Shown: one piece after another, positions 54,601 through 64,000 of the stretch
Layout: each line of letters begins with the position of its first letter
Position numbering within the stretch: position 1 is the stretch's first letter
Source of the DNA: an uncultured Poribacteria bacterium
Lineage (GTDB): Bacteria > Poribacteria > WGA-4E > PCPOR2b
Assembly (NCBI GenBank): GCA_958296125.1
Contig: OY282444.1
Coordinates: 4,063,623 to 4,127,622 of the forward strand
Direction of reading: 5' to 3'
Length of the DNA stretch: 64,000 bases
Translations under genes and position numbers: made by a program
The notes under the pieces: model-generated
Seen by the model: the letters and a program-made list of their open reading frames with translations, nothing else
Databases searched by the model: none
Told to the model about the DNA's origin: nothing

Positions 54601-54798
54601 GCCCCCCTTAAGGGAGGTTATTGAATGTTCAGGCACCAGGGTCAAGTTAAACTGCCGTGCACAGTATTCAAGCAGGGATTGAAATGCCGATCGGACAGCG
54701 GTTTCGTGCGTAACGCCGAGTCGATCGAATTGCTTGAGTGCGGCGTAGTAGGCTTTGATCGGTTTGTGGGTGGGTTTGAGGGTGAGGGATGATGGCAT
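51631..54798 (-). CDS. Single-chain restriction-modification enzyme (type IIG/ISP-like N6-adenine methyltransferase)
   Basis: 1055 residues from the ATG at 54798; the longer frame would run into ppdK. An N-terminal nuclease-like region (about 30-110) shows LDGALID ... PHGYWEAKDIHDDL, a PD-(D/E)xK-type D...ExK pair. A helical part follows, then the N6-adenine methyltransferase: VVYTPQPIVDFMVRSVD, motif I IIDPFVGTGNFIVRTM and motif IV IGNPPYNVGQ. The C-terminal 500 residues (with FPFYTYDEEGTNRRENITDW and PYAPDFWGFAKAGQQLGE) resemble the target-recognition part of type ISP enzymes. The helicase of full ISP enzymes is missing. Predicted to methylate adenine and cut foreign DNA alone. Confidence 0.85.
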   Translation of the reverse strand: MPSSLTLKPTHKPIKAYYAALKQFDRLGVTHETAVRSAFQSLLEYCARQFNLTLVPEHSITSLKGGHRNKRIVLDGALIDDFQLPHGYWEAKDIHDDLPAEVLRKFEKGYPRDNILFQTPQRAILWQNAQQTLDVDLNDPTQLIGVLETFFSHRPQEYTEWEEAIAQFKDKVPALGNSLAILIQNERAANPHFTAAFEDFYKKCRQSINPNLSEAAVEEMLIQHLLTERIFRTVFSNPDFTDRNVIAREIETVIKALTEQAFSRDDFLRSLDRFYLAIERAAATINDFSQKQGFLNTVYEQFFQGFSVEVADTHGVVYTPQPIVDFMVRSVDQLLKTEFEGVGNEGLRSLSSPDVHIIDPFVGTGNFIVRTMREIRLTALADKYTTELHCNEVMLLPYYIASMNIEHEFYETMGAYRPFEGICLVDTFELAEDRQLPLFAPENTRRVESQKGTPMFVIIGNPPYNVGQVNENDNNKNRKYPTMDARVKETYARDSTATLKNALYDPYVKAIRWASDRIGEEGVVALVTNNSFLDGVALDGMRKHLADDFDTIYILDLGGNARKGLKVSDASVFGIQVGVSINLFVKTGGTINHPATNEGGSVPPRIFYYRTDDLWNKKQKFDFLNECGHIGNIDWRAIRPDARYTWLTEGLHPEFETFIPMGTKKAKAAKGEAVDVIFQTYSNGVQTNRDAWTYNFDQNALNKNISRMIDTYNEQVFKWQHRENRETNVDDFVNYDDVKISWSRDLKVKLKRERTTKYAAHKVRTALYRPFTKSNLYFDRMMNDVVSLFPSILSTPETEAGNRVICVAGIGNRKDFGCLITNMIPSLDLAFEKNQCFPFYTYDEEGTNRRENITDWALAQFRTHYRDAAITKWDIFHYAYALLHHPDYRERYQANLKRDLPHLPYAPDFWGFAKAGQQLGEIHISYEDVPEYPLHFIENREGPINLSTRSRGRGLWRVEKMKLSKDKTQLVYNNFLTLDRIPAKVFGYRLGNRSALEWVINQYCVKTDKRSGIVNDPNRADDPQYIVKLIGKVITVSLETVGIVEGLPELGVPSH

Positions 54799-54833
54799 GG
54801 TATCGTTAATCTCTTTCGTCTCTGTAGATGAAT

Positions 54834-54854
54834 GGGCGGGTTTAAAACCCGCCC
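54834..54854. repeat. GC-rich hairpin between ppdK and the R-M gene
   Basis: GGGCGGGTTT-A-AAACCCGCCC, a perfect ten-base stem. It lies 27 bases after the ppdK stop on that strand. No T-tract follows, so it may be a REP-like repeat or an mRNA 3'-end stabiliser rather than an intrinsic terminator. Confidence 0.5.
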
Positions 54855-54880
54855 TTATACAGTGAATTGTCCCAACCATC

Positions 54881-57517
<2,637 letters not shown>

Positions 57518-57900
57518 TCAAGACCTCCTTAATATTTTGGGAACGCAATAAGCCTCTGTAGACTTTTTCTTTTTTGTGCCCCAGAAGAATCATACTTGAC
57601 ATGTAGTAGGGACTTATGCTAGGAAGTTAAAAGGCCCTCCGGTCTGTTACTATAGATGCACTTGATAATCGATCTAAAACTGGAGGCTAACAATATGATA
57701 ACCGATTTCGATGACTTCTGTCTATGGACTTATGTCATTGTTGATGTCCTGCGGATAAAACTCGCACCATGACTCCGGCCCCCCACCCCCTTGTAACGAT
57801 AGGGAGTGAATCGCTATGATATGGATTGCCGAATGGAAGGGAGGGGGCATCGAAACACAACTGTAGTCACTAGCATAAGGCCCTATCTGTAAATTGGTGT
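57518..57900. other. Intergenic region holding an IS relic
   Basis: 383 bases between ppdK and the transglutaminase-like gene, both minus strand. Almost all of it is the deleted insertion sequence described next; no other gene is supported. Confidence 0.6.
57607..57885 (+). mobile_element. Internally deleted insertion sequence (279 bp)
   Basis: Ends are TAGGGACTTATGCTAG (57607-57622) and its reverse complement with one mismatch (57870-57885). A leader shared with 45472-45538 is followed by an ATG (57695) and 25 codons, MITDFDDFCLWTYVIVD then unrelated residues and a stop at 57772. The start resembles N-termini I associate with IS982-like transposases; this family call is tentative. The rest of the transposase is gone. 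Confidence 0.65.
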
Positions 57901-60897
57901 CTATTTTTGGATTAACAACACCCGTTTTGTCCCTTTGTTTGAAGCCTGTCGGACAAGTGCCTTTAGGTCGAGGATTTCATTGACGGGGACTGTTGGGCGA
58001 TGGAAGCGGAGGGTCTGCTTCATCACCATTTTTCGTTTCGATTTTGTATATTTGAGTTGGATAGATCCAACACGGTTGTGAATCTCACGGTCTTCAGGCA
58101 CAGAGTCCACTGAAAAGAGAGACGATAAATTGACGATAACCTCATCCGCAAAGGTAACCGCTTTGCCGAGGGCGACAGGGTGTGTCCTGCTCTCTTCACT
58201 GAGCAACGCAGCGTAAGGGTGCTTGACAAGCGGTAATTCAAGAACATACTGCTGACCAATGGCAAAGAGGTAATCCTCACACCGCCATGTGAGAACAATC
58301 TTCAATTCGTCCTCCATGGCATCAAGTTTTGAGGTCGAAATCTTCTCTAACTTCGCGCGCTCGTCAAGCTCCATATATTCATGCAGAAATCTCGATTGCT
58401 CATCAGGGTTGATATATTTCAGTTGGCTTCGTAGTTTCGTGTTGAACGCCCCTGTTACGGTGAGCGTCTGAGTAACCTCTACTGATAAATCGGCTTCCAC
58501 CTGTATCCGTGTCTCAACATTTTTGAGGTTTGCCGCTGCTCCGATTGTTGGACTTTTCGCAAATTGGTATAATCGCTCCTGCATCTCGCCGATTCCCTCG
58601 GTATTTGAAGTCATTCTGATGGCCTTAGAGGTAAGCCCTTGAGTGGTCTCCTTCTGTTCCTTCATAAGAAAATCGGGGTTGACGATGAGTGCCCATCGAT
58701 CCTGATCACTAGCGGGGAGATCTCCAAACGCGCAGGTCTCCGCTGTCGCATCTAGCCAGATAAGTCCACCATCGTTATTTTCCTCCACAGCGAGGATCAT
58801 GTGATTAAAGTAAGCGAGCGAGGGGATTTCACGGATAACCTTGCTGGATTCACCCGCGGAAATCAACACCGGATACGACTGGATGCCCACCGCCGACAGC
58901 ATTGTGCTGAGCAGTGTCGTCTTATCCTTGCAGTCGCCATACCCTTCTTTAAAGATTTCGGGTGCCGAGTGTGGCTTTATTGCCCAGATTCCGAGTTCAA
59001 TGCCGACATAATCGATGTTTGTCGCGACGTATTCGTAGAGCCGTTTAATCTTCTCTTTTCGGCTCCACGCCCCCCTTAATAGTGCCTTCGTCTTCTGCTC
59101 GATTTCTGGCGTTACATAATCTTGCTCACGGATGAGCGTTCCATACCACTCCATGAGTTGATCCCACGAGTCAAGTGATGTGATATTGATGCTGTAGGCA
59201 AGGTCCTCGACAGCTGGCATAAACGCCTCTTTACGGAGTGGGGGGACATCACGCATTTCAAATGTATAGGTCCGTGTATAGCGGGTTTCCGTGATTGTCG
59301 GTTCCCCCCCGATGGCTTGCGGCCCGTTGGTCTGGTAATAAACCGTTTTCTTTTTTGGAGCGTGAATGGTAAAGCGGTAGTGCAGCACAGGCACTGAGGT
59401 TTGAAAGTAGACCTGATGCCAAAATTCACCGTGCATCAAATGCCCCCGATTGTTGGACGAGTAAGCGTAATCAATGATGCAGCCGTCGGACATCTCTGGC
59501 ATTGAAAAGTGCATAAGGCGAGCGTCTACAAACAGCCCTGCCTCAACCGCACTTGGCGGCGGGATATTTTTCACGATTCCGCGTTGATCGAGCTCGACAC
59601 TGCGCCCGTCGGGGGTGAGGGTTCGAGCGTGATGAATTGTGATGTCATCATTTCCGCGTGTGTAAGGGATGCTAACGTTACCAAATTTGTGTCCCGTATC
59701 ATTAAAGATTTTCACAATCCGCCGCGTCGAATAGATGTAGCTGCTGTCTTCGTTGACGTTTATTATCTCTGTTTCCCAAAGTATAACCGCACCGCTATCG
59801 GGGTAATCATCTGCCTGCGGTGTATCAGCGAGTAACGCTTCAATCTGTGCTTCATCCGCTTCTGAAACGAAATTATAGGGAATTACGACGCGTTGGGCTG
59901 GCAGGTCGTCAACCTTGTTAAATGCTTCCGTCAATTCATCATTGGGGGGATTCACGTCCGATTCGGATACCACGGAGTCAACGAGGGCTGAACGACGTTT
60001 CCCAAGGTAGGTCCTTTGAGCAAGTGTGCCGTCCGAAGCGTTTGGTAACTCTTGGCGTGAAGCAATCCCATCCCCGTTATCGTCGAGGTGGGGGTGCTCC
60101 GATTGGACAGAGCCATCGTTTTCATACCACGTTTTCACCCGCTTTTGGGTATACAGAAACGCCTCTAACAGCGAAATCGCGCCATTGGTGTCCGCATCAG
60201 CAATGCGATCAGAAAAGGCATCAATGAAGATATCCCCAAATCCTGAGCGCATGTACCCCTCACGCGCTGAGCACGCGGTGATAATTGTTCGCCCCTCCCT
60301 GCTCACTTGAGAAACAACGCGCGCGCTGTAAGGGAATCCGAAGATTAAGACCAGCTGCTCAGCGGGAATCTGATCGATGAGCGCAGCGCATTCTATGTCC
60401 GTGATATCCCGTCCGGGGGAGTTGAATTTTAGCCCGCCTCCGGTTTTGGTTGCATGGCCAACCATGAAGAGGACGAATCGATCCCCCGACTGCACCCGCG
60501 ACTGCAAATTGGCGAAAGCCGCTTCAACACCGGCTTTTGTCGATTTCCCATCAACCAGATCTGGCACCGCTCCGTCATCTTCAAATAGGAAGGTGATATG
60601 CGCTGGTTCATACCCGTATTCTGCTATCAACAGATTACGCATTCGTGAGGTCGCGTTCCAAAATTCATCGTAAAAAGATTTCTCACCGCCAACGCCGCCA
60701 ATGATAAGCGCGTAATCTTCGGCAGAGGTGTCCGATGTGGAAAACAGAACGCAGCTCAAAATCAGGCACACACAAATTGATTTGAATCCCAATTCCAAGC
60801 CAGAGATTTGAATCAAGTTTTTTATCTTAACGTTTGGACCCAAAGACGCATTTTTGTAACTTCGCGCCATTGCGCCTCTGTGTTCCTCTTTTTTCAT
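57901..60897 (-). CDS. Exported fusion of inactive caspase/legumain-like domain and DUF3857-transglutaminase-like domains
   Basis: 998 residues; AAAGGAG before the ATG. A signal or anchor segment (KSICVCLILSCVLFSTSDTS) ends near residue 58. Residues about 60-290 resemble a C13/caspase-like fold: ALIIGGVGGEKSFYDEFW, FVLFMVGHATKTGGG with the His (148), and EQLVLIFGFPYSARVVS where the catalytic Cys should be; Pro189 takes its place, so this protease domain is probably dead. A DUF3857-like domain follows (about 345-540). Then comes a transglutaminase-like domain with an intact triad: Cys656 in GYGDCKDKTTL, His699 in FNHMILAVE, Asp716 in WLDATAE. The C-terminal 200 residues look DUF3858-like. Periplasmic; substrate unknown. 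Confidence 0.82.
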   Translation of the reverse strand: MKKEEHRGAMARSYKNASLGPNVKIKNLIQISGLELGFKSICVCLILSCVLFSTSDTSAEDYALIIGGVGGEKSFYDEFWNATSRMRNLLIAEYGYEPAHITFLFEDDGAVPDLVDGKSTKAGVEAAFANLQSRVQSGDRFVLFMVGHATKTGGGLKFNSPGRDITDIECAALIDQIPAEQLVLIFGFPYSARVVSQVSREGRTIITACSAREGYMRSGFGDIFIDAFSDRIADADTNGAISLLEAFLYTQKRVKTWYENDGSVQSEHPHLDDNGDGIASRQELPNASDGTLAQRTYLGKRRSALVDSVVSESDVNPPNDELTEAFNKVDDLPAQRVVIPYNFVSEADEAQIEALLADTPQADDYPDSGAVILWETEIINVNEDSSYIYSTRRIVKIFNDTGHKFGNVSIPYTRGNDDITIHHARTLTPDGRSVELDQRGIVKNIPPPSAVEAGLFVDARLMHFSMPEMSDGCIIDYAYSSNNRGHLMHGEFWHQVYFQTSVPVLHYRFTIHAPKKKTVYYQTNGPQAIGGEPTITETRYTRTYTFEMRDVPPLRKEAFMPAVEDLAYSINITSLDSWDQLMEWYGTLIREQDYVTPEIEQKTKALLRGAWSRKEKIKRLYEYVATNIDYVGIELGIWAIKPHSAPEIFKEGYGDCKDKTTLLSTMLSAVGIQSYPVLISAGESSKVIREIPSLAYFNHMILAVEENNDGGLIWLDATAETCAFGDLPASDQDRWALIVNPDFLMKEQKETTQGLTSKAIRMTSNTEGIGEMQERLYQFAKSPTIGAAANLKNVETRIQVEADLSVEVTQTLTVTGAFNTKLRSQLKYINPDEQSRFLHEYMELDERAKLEKISTSKLDAMEDELKIVLTWRCEDYLFAIGQQYVLELPLVKHPYAALLSEESRTHPVALGKAVTFADEVIVNLSSLFSVDSVPEDREIHNRVGSIQLKYTKSKRKMVMKQTLRFHRPTVPVNEILDLKALVRQASNKGTKRVLLIQK

Positions 60898-60976
60898 CAG
60901 AAAACTCCTTTAGGTGTGGAAACCCAAGCCTCTGTGGTTGGGAGGGGACACCTGCTTTAGCCTTGTTTTTCAAAGT

Positions 60977-61480
60977 TTAGGGTTGGGTAGTTGACGATGA
61001 TAACTCCTCCCGAATAAATGTTCCACTTTTCCCGCCAGTCTTTTTGACCAATCGAATATCAGAAATCTTCATCTCCCTATCCACCGCTTTGCACATATCG
61101 TAGACCGTCAAACCGGCGACAGAAACAGCGGTCAAGGCTTCCATCTCGACACCGGTCCGCCCGACAGTCTGCACCTCCGCCTCAATTTCGACACGGTGTT
61201 CCGCTGCGTTGATTGACAGATCGACTTTGACAGAGGTCAGGGCGAGCGGATGACAGAGGGGGATGAGATCTCCGGTGCGCTTGGTCGCCATGATGCCGGC
61301 GAGGCGAGCGACTTCGAGAACATCCCCTTTTGCAAAACCACGTTCAGCGATTAACTGGAGCGTCGTCGGTTTTGCGAACACATCCGCACGTGCCACCGCA
61401 ACCCGCAGGGTTTCCGCTTTCGGCGTGACATCAACCATGCGGGCATGTCCTTTTTCGTCAAAATGTGTGAGTTTATTCAT
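60977..61480 (-). CDS. moaC: Cyclic pyranopterin monophosphate synthase MoaC
   Basis: 167 residues, family-typical. With MoaA it makes cyclic pyranopterin monophosphate, the first intermediate of molybdenum cofactor. Motifs are [68 protein letters not shown] and KKTGGKSG; active-site Lys, His and Asp are all in place. moaA and other moa/mog genes are not adjacent, so it is a lone copy. Confidence 0.97.
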   Translation of the reverse strand: MNKLTHFDEKGHARMVDVTPKAETLRVAVARADVFAKPTTLQLIAERGFAKGDVLEVARLAGIMATKRTGDLIPLCHPLALTSVKVDLSINAAEHRVEIEAEVQTVGRTGVEMEALTAVSVAGLTVYDMCKAVDREMKISDIRLVKKTGGKSGTFIREELSSSTTQP

Positions 61481-61591
61481 TCGTGCCTCTTAAGAGCGGT
61501 AAGTGAAACCAAGAAACCGTTAATGATAGGCTGCCACTTGGCAACACATGAGATTGTAAACGCTCCTACTGAATTTCAGCGGCGGTTTGAC

Positions 61592-62215
61592 TTATGGTGT
61601 CAAAATACTAAACTCCTTCATTCGTTTGTCTGCAAAACTGTAAATGAAGGTAACACCAATACTGTTGTAACTCTCATGGATTGTGGTCTCAGTGTAAGTA
61701 GCATTATCGATGACTTCCCTTTTGTCGGGGAACCCAAACTCTTCCCGAACTGCATCACGATGAGTGCCGAACTTGATGTCGATTACTTCTCCGTCGGCTG
61801 TGACACATCGAAGCCCGTAATCACGAATGACTTCACGCTTGATCGATGTTGGGTCATCAATCTTTCGTTTCGGCTTGGGCCGAACATCCGCATCTTCCGG
61901 GGCGGTTGCTCGCTCTTTTATGTCAACTTCCACAATCTTTCCGTCATCAAGGTAAGTGAGAACCAAACCCCGATAACGATAACCTGCATAATTGACCCAA
62001 CGTCTTTTGGGGGTTACTTCAAGTCCCCGATCTGTATAATCAGGTTGCCCCCAAAATGCGATCACTTCGTCTATGCGATTTGCAACCCCATACCCCGGAA
62101 TCTCGACATCTTTAGACTCGACACCTTTAGAATTGACACCTTTAGAATTGTCGCAACCAATCATTAATACGATTATGGCTACTCGCAATATTGTGTATCC
62201 GCTAGTTCTTAACAT
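61592..62215 (-). CDS. Small lipoprotein of unknown function
   Basis: 207 residues; AAAAAGGT before the ATG. The signal ends in VLMIGC (lipobox, Cys about 21). Right after it lies a short tandem repeat (SKGVNSKGVESKDVE; a 15-base unit in the DNA) that may act as a spacer and could vary by slippage. The folded part has two similar-looking segments: IDEVIAFWGQPDYTDRGLEV and DGEVIDIKFGTHRDAVREEF followed by GFPDKREVIDN. The 'vi..fG.P......' pattern recalls small BamE/SmpA-like folds, but I cannot confirm that. It lies between moaC and xylB on the same strand. Confidence 0.65.
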   Translation of the reverse strand: MLRTSGYTILRVAIIVLMIGCDNSKGVNSKGVESKDVEIPGYGVANRIDEVIAFWGQPDYTDRGLEVTPKRRWVNYAGYRYRGLVLTYLDDGKIVEVDIKERATAPEDADVRPKPKRKIDDPTSIKREVIRDYGLRCVTADGEVIDIKFGTHRDAVREEFGFPDKREVIDNATYTETTIHESYNSIGVTFIYSFADKRMKEFSILTP

Positions 62216-62285
62216 TGTATTGTTACCTTTTTATCTTTTGATATCAGGAGGAATGTCTCAGTTAGGGATACCAGTTGACACCTCC

Positions 62286-63848
62286 CTAACGAAACGTCCC
62301 GGATACTGTATATCCTCCGCCCGAAACCACTGCCGTCACCCGATCAAACTGTGGCTTGAGCGCGGGATAAAGGGCGCGGTAAATCTGGTAGTGTTCCTCA
62401 TAGATTCTCACATTTTCAGGATTCGGCTGCGCCACTGACGTGATTTTGATAATTTCATCTACTGCACTCTCGACACTGTCGTAAACTCCCGTTCCGATGC
62501 CCGCGAGAATTGCTGCGCCAAATGCGGGGCCTTCGGCAATGTTAATCGTGACCAGTTCGGTGTCGTAGACATCAGCTTGAATTTGTCGCCAGAGTGAGCT
62601 CCGTGCGCCGCCGCCTGTGGCGTAGATTCGCTCAACGGGCGTTCCTAACCCACGAATAATCTCCAGCGAATCGCGTAGGGCGTAGGCAATGCCTTCCATC
62701 ACGGATCGAATCAGATGGGGCTTACCATGCCGCAATGTCATGCCGAAGAAGGTCGCTTTGGCGTTTGCATCCGCGTGGGGCGTGCGTTCGCCGGTCAGGT
62801 AGGGTAGAAAGATTAAGCCCTCGCTGCCAACAGGTGCTTCTGCTGCGCGCTGGGTCAAAATCTGATATGGATCAACGCCTGCGACTTTTGCAGCCGCGAC
62901 TTCTGGGTCACCCAAACTATCACGAAACCAACGGAATGCGCCGCCGGCTGAAAGCACTACGCCCATCAGATACCACTTGTGCGGCGCAGAGTGGCAAAAG
63001 CTGTGTGCCTGTAGGTTTGGATCCACTTTGGCTTCATCGGTATGTGCAACGATTGCTCCCGATGTCCCGATACTTGCCGAAACCCGTCCTGCCCTGACAA
63101 TCCCGTTGCCAACTGCGCTACAAGCGTTGTCCGCCCCACCTCCGACGACCGGAGTCCCCGCCGGGAGGCCCGTCAATTCGGCGACCTCAGCGGTAATCTT
63201 TCCACAGATATCGACCGACTCATACACGGGCGGCAGGAGCGATATATCGATACCGAGCTTGTGCAACACTTCCTCGGACCAGCATCGTTGCCTTACATCA
63301 AACAGGAGGGTCCCAGCTGCATCGGAAACCTCTGCGGCGATTTCTCCTGTCAAACGGAATCGGACGTAATCTTTGGGGAGCAACATTGTGGCCGTCTTTT
63401 CTATAATCTCTGGCTCGTTGTCTCTTACCCAGATCACTTTTGGCGCGGTAAAACCCTCAAGTGCAGGGTTACACGTGCGCTGCACCAGCAAATCCTCACC
63501 GACCGTTTCTGTGATGTAGTGGCACTGCTCCGTCGTCCGCCCATCACACCATAGCATTGCCGGACGCAAGACACGGTGTCTGTTGTCCATTAGTACCAAA
63601 CCGTGCATCTGACCGGAAAGCCCTAGTCCCTTGATTTCCTTAGGCGAGACCTGCGATTCGGCAAGCACCCTTTGGATGGATTTCACCGTTGCCAGCCACC
63701 AGTCCTCCGGGTTCTGTTCCGCCCATTTCGGTTGAGGTGTATACAGCGGATATTCCGCTAGGGTGCTGGCGTGCAGGCAACCCCCTTCATCAATGAGAAT
63801 TGTCTTCGCCCCTGTTGTTCCAACATCGATACCGATGAGATATGCCAT
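62286..63848 (-). CDS. xylB: Xylulokinase (FGGY carbohydrate kinase)
   Basis: 520 residues. It phosphorylates D-xylulose to xylulose 5-phosphate for the pentose phosphate pathway. The FGGY N-domain has MAYLIGIDVGTTGAKTILID, GLGLSGQMHGLVLMD and RPAMLWCDGRTTEQC. The C-domain has GGGADNACSAVGNGI, FLPYLTGERTPHADAN and ATGGGARSSLWRQIQADVYD, in the xylulokinase order and spacing. AGGAAAAG precedes the ATG. No xylose isomerase is visible, so xylulose may come from an oxidised pentitol, which would fit the many sugar dehydrogenases upstream. Another sugar substrate remains possible. Confidence 0.92.
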   Translation of the reverse strand: MAYLIGIDVGTTGAKTILIDEGGCLHASTLAEYPLYTPQPKWAEQNPEDWWLATVKSIQRVLAESQVSPKEIKGLGLSGQMHGLVLMDNRHRVLRPAMLWCDGRTTEQCHYITETVGEDLLVQRTCNPALEGFTAPKVIWVRDNEPEIIEKTATMLLPKDYVRFRLTGEIAAEVSDAAGTLLFDVRQRCWSEEVLHKLGIDISLLPPVYESVDICGKITAEVAELTGLPAGTPVVGGGADNACSAVGNGIVRAGRVSASIGTSGAIVAHTDEAKVDPNLQAHSFCHSAPHKWYLMGVVLSAGGAFRWFRDSLGDPEVAAAKVAGVDPYQILTQRAAEAPVGSEGLIFLPYLTGERTPHADANAKATFFGMTLRHGKPHLIRSVMEGIAYALRDSLEIIRGLGTPVERIYATGGGARSSLWRQIQADVYDTELVTINIAEGPAFGAAILAGIGTGVYDSVESAVDEIIKITSVAQPNPENVRIYEEHYQIYRALYPALKPQFDRVTAVVSGGGYTVSGTFR

Positions 63849-64000
63849 AAATCTTTTCCTGCGAGTTGTGAGGCACGATATGTCAGTGGGTTAAAAGCTT
63901 ATTTTGAGATTTCCCGCGTTCCCCATCCTCTATCCAACTCATTAGGGCGAATGTCGCACCACACGCCCCGGCAGTTGTCCTGTGGGGGTTCCGTCGTCAA

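Noticed and set aside
62262-62291. Stem GTTAGGGA/TCCCTAAC at the xylB stop as a terminator
   Set aside because: The stem is perfect but no T-run follows on the xylB strand, so an intrinsic terminator is not supported.
63900-64000. Possible C-terminal end of a minus-strand gene at the right edge
   Set aside because: At least two minus-strand frames are open over these 100 bases and neither shows a motif, so no gene can be chosen.

Overview
The window looks like a chromosomal piece of a Gram-negative-type (diderm) bacterium of about 50% GC, most plausibly from the Candidatus Poribacteria or a close relative. This is an inference. It rests on an LptD outer-membrane protein, many lipoboxes, LamG/FG-GAP secreted proteins ending in a 'NFPNPFNPDTW' type C-terminal domain, a density of Gfo/Idh/MocA oxidoreductases, phytanoyl-CoA dioxygenases, BNR sialidase-like proteins, a DUF6785-type membrane protein and many short relic repeats. 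No rRNA, tRNA or CRISPR array was seen.

Region 1 (1-23 kb) is mostly housekeeping. It opens with a truncated aldo/keto reductase, then arsM and accD on the minus strand. A long plus-strand run follows: FnIII lipoprotein, DUF5683-like membrane protein, DUF3108-like protein, mfd, two tandem parvulin-like exported proteins, a SurA-like protein with two parvulin domains, a 1319-residue LptD that carries parvulin-like domains inside it, and a double-length UvrA (two UvrA copies in one chain). The parvulin/SurA/LptD block is the most unusual system here. In enterobacteria SurA is a separate chaperone that helps fold LptD; here SurA-like modules are built into the LptD chain and encoded beside three more parvulin proteins. 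mfd and uvrA, both nucleotide-excision-repair genes, flank this block.

Region 2 (23-47 kb) is an accessory, apparently sugar- or glycan-directed zone: malate/lactate-type dehydrogenase, four Gfo/Idh/MocA oxidoreductases, two sialidase-like BNR proteins, hydantoinase B without its A partner, two PhyH oxygenases (one fused to a degenerate Nudix domain), an FG-GAP propeller, a DUF6785-like transporter, a zinc-type alcohol dehydrogenase and three LamG proteins. HflX and a TPR lipoprotein sit inside it. It holds clear decay: a stub of an M32 carboxypeptidase, a phytoene-desaturase-like pseudogene in three frames, an inverted LamG duplication and paired MITE-like elements. Two LacI/cre-like palindromes precede genes at 43.4 and 44.3 kb.

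Region 3 (48-64 kb) holds a TIG/Ig/LysM lipoprotein, a basic-tailed lipoprotein, an A-rich orphan gene of foreign appearance, a MITE, a HicB-like protein, a single-chain restriction-methyltransferase, pyruvate phosphate dikinase, an internally deleted insertion-sequence relic, a 998-residue fusion of an apparently dead caspase/legumain-like domain to an intact transglutaminase-like domain, moaC, a small lipoprotein and a xylulokinase.
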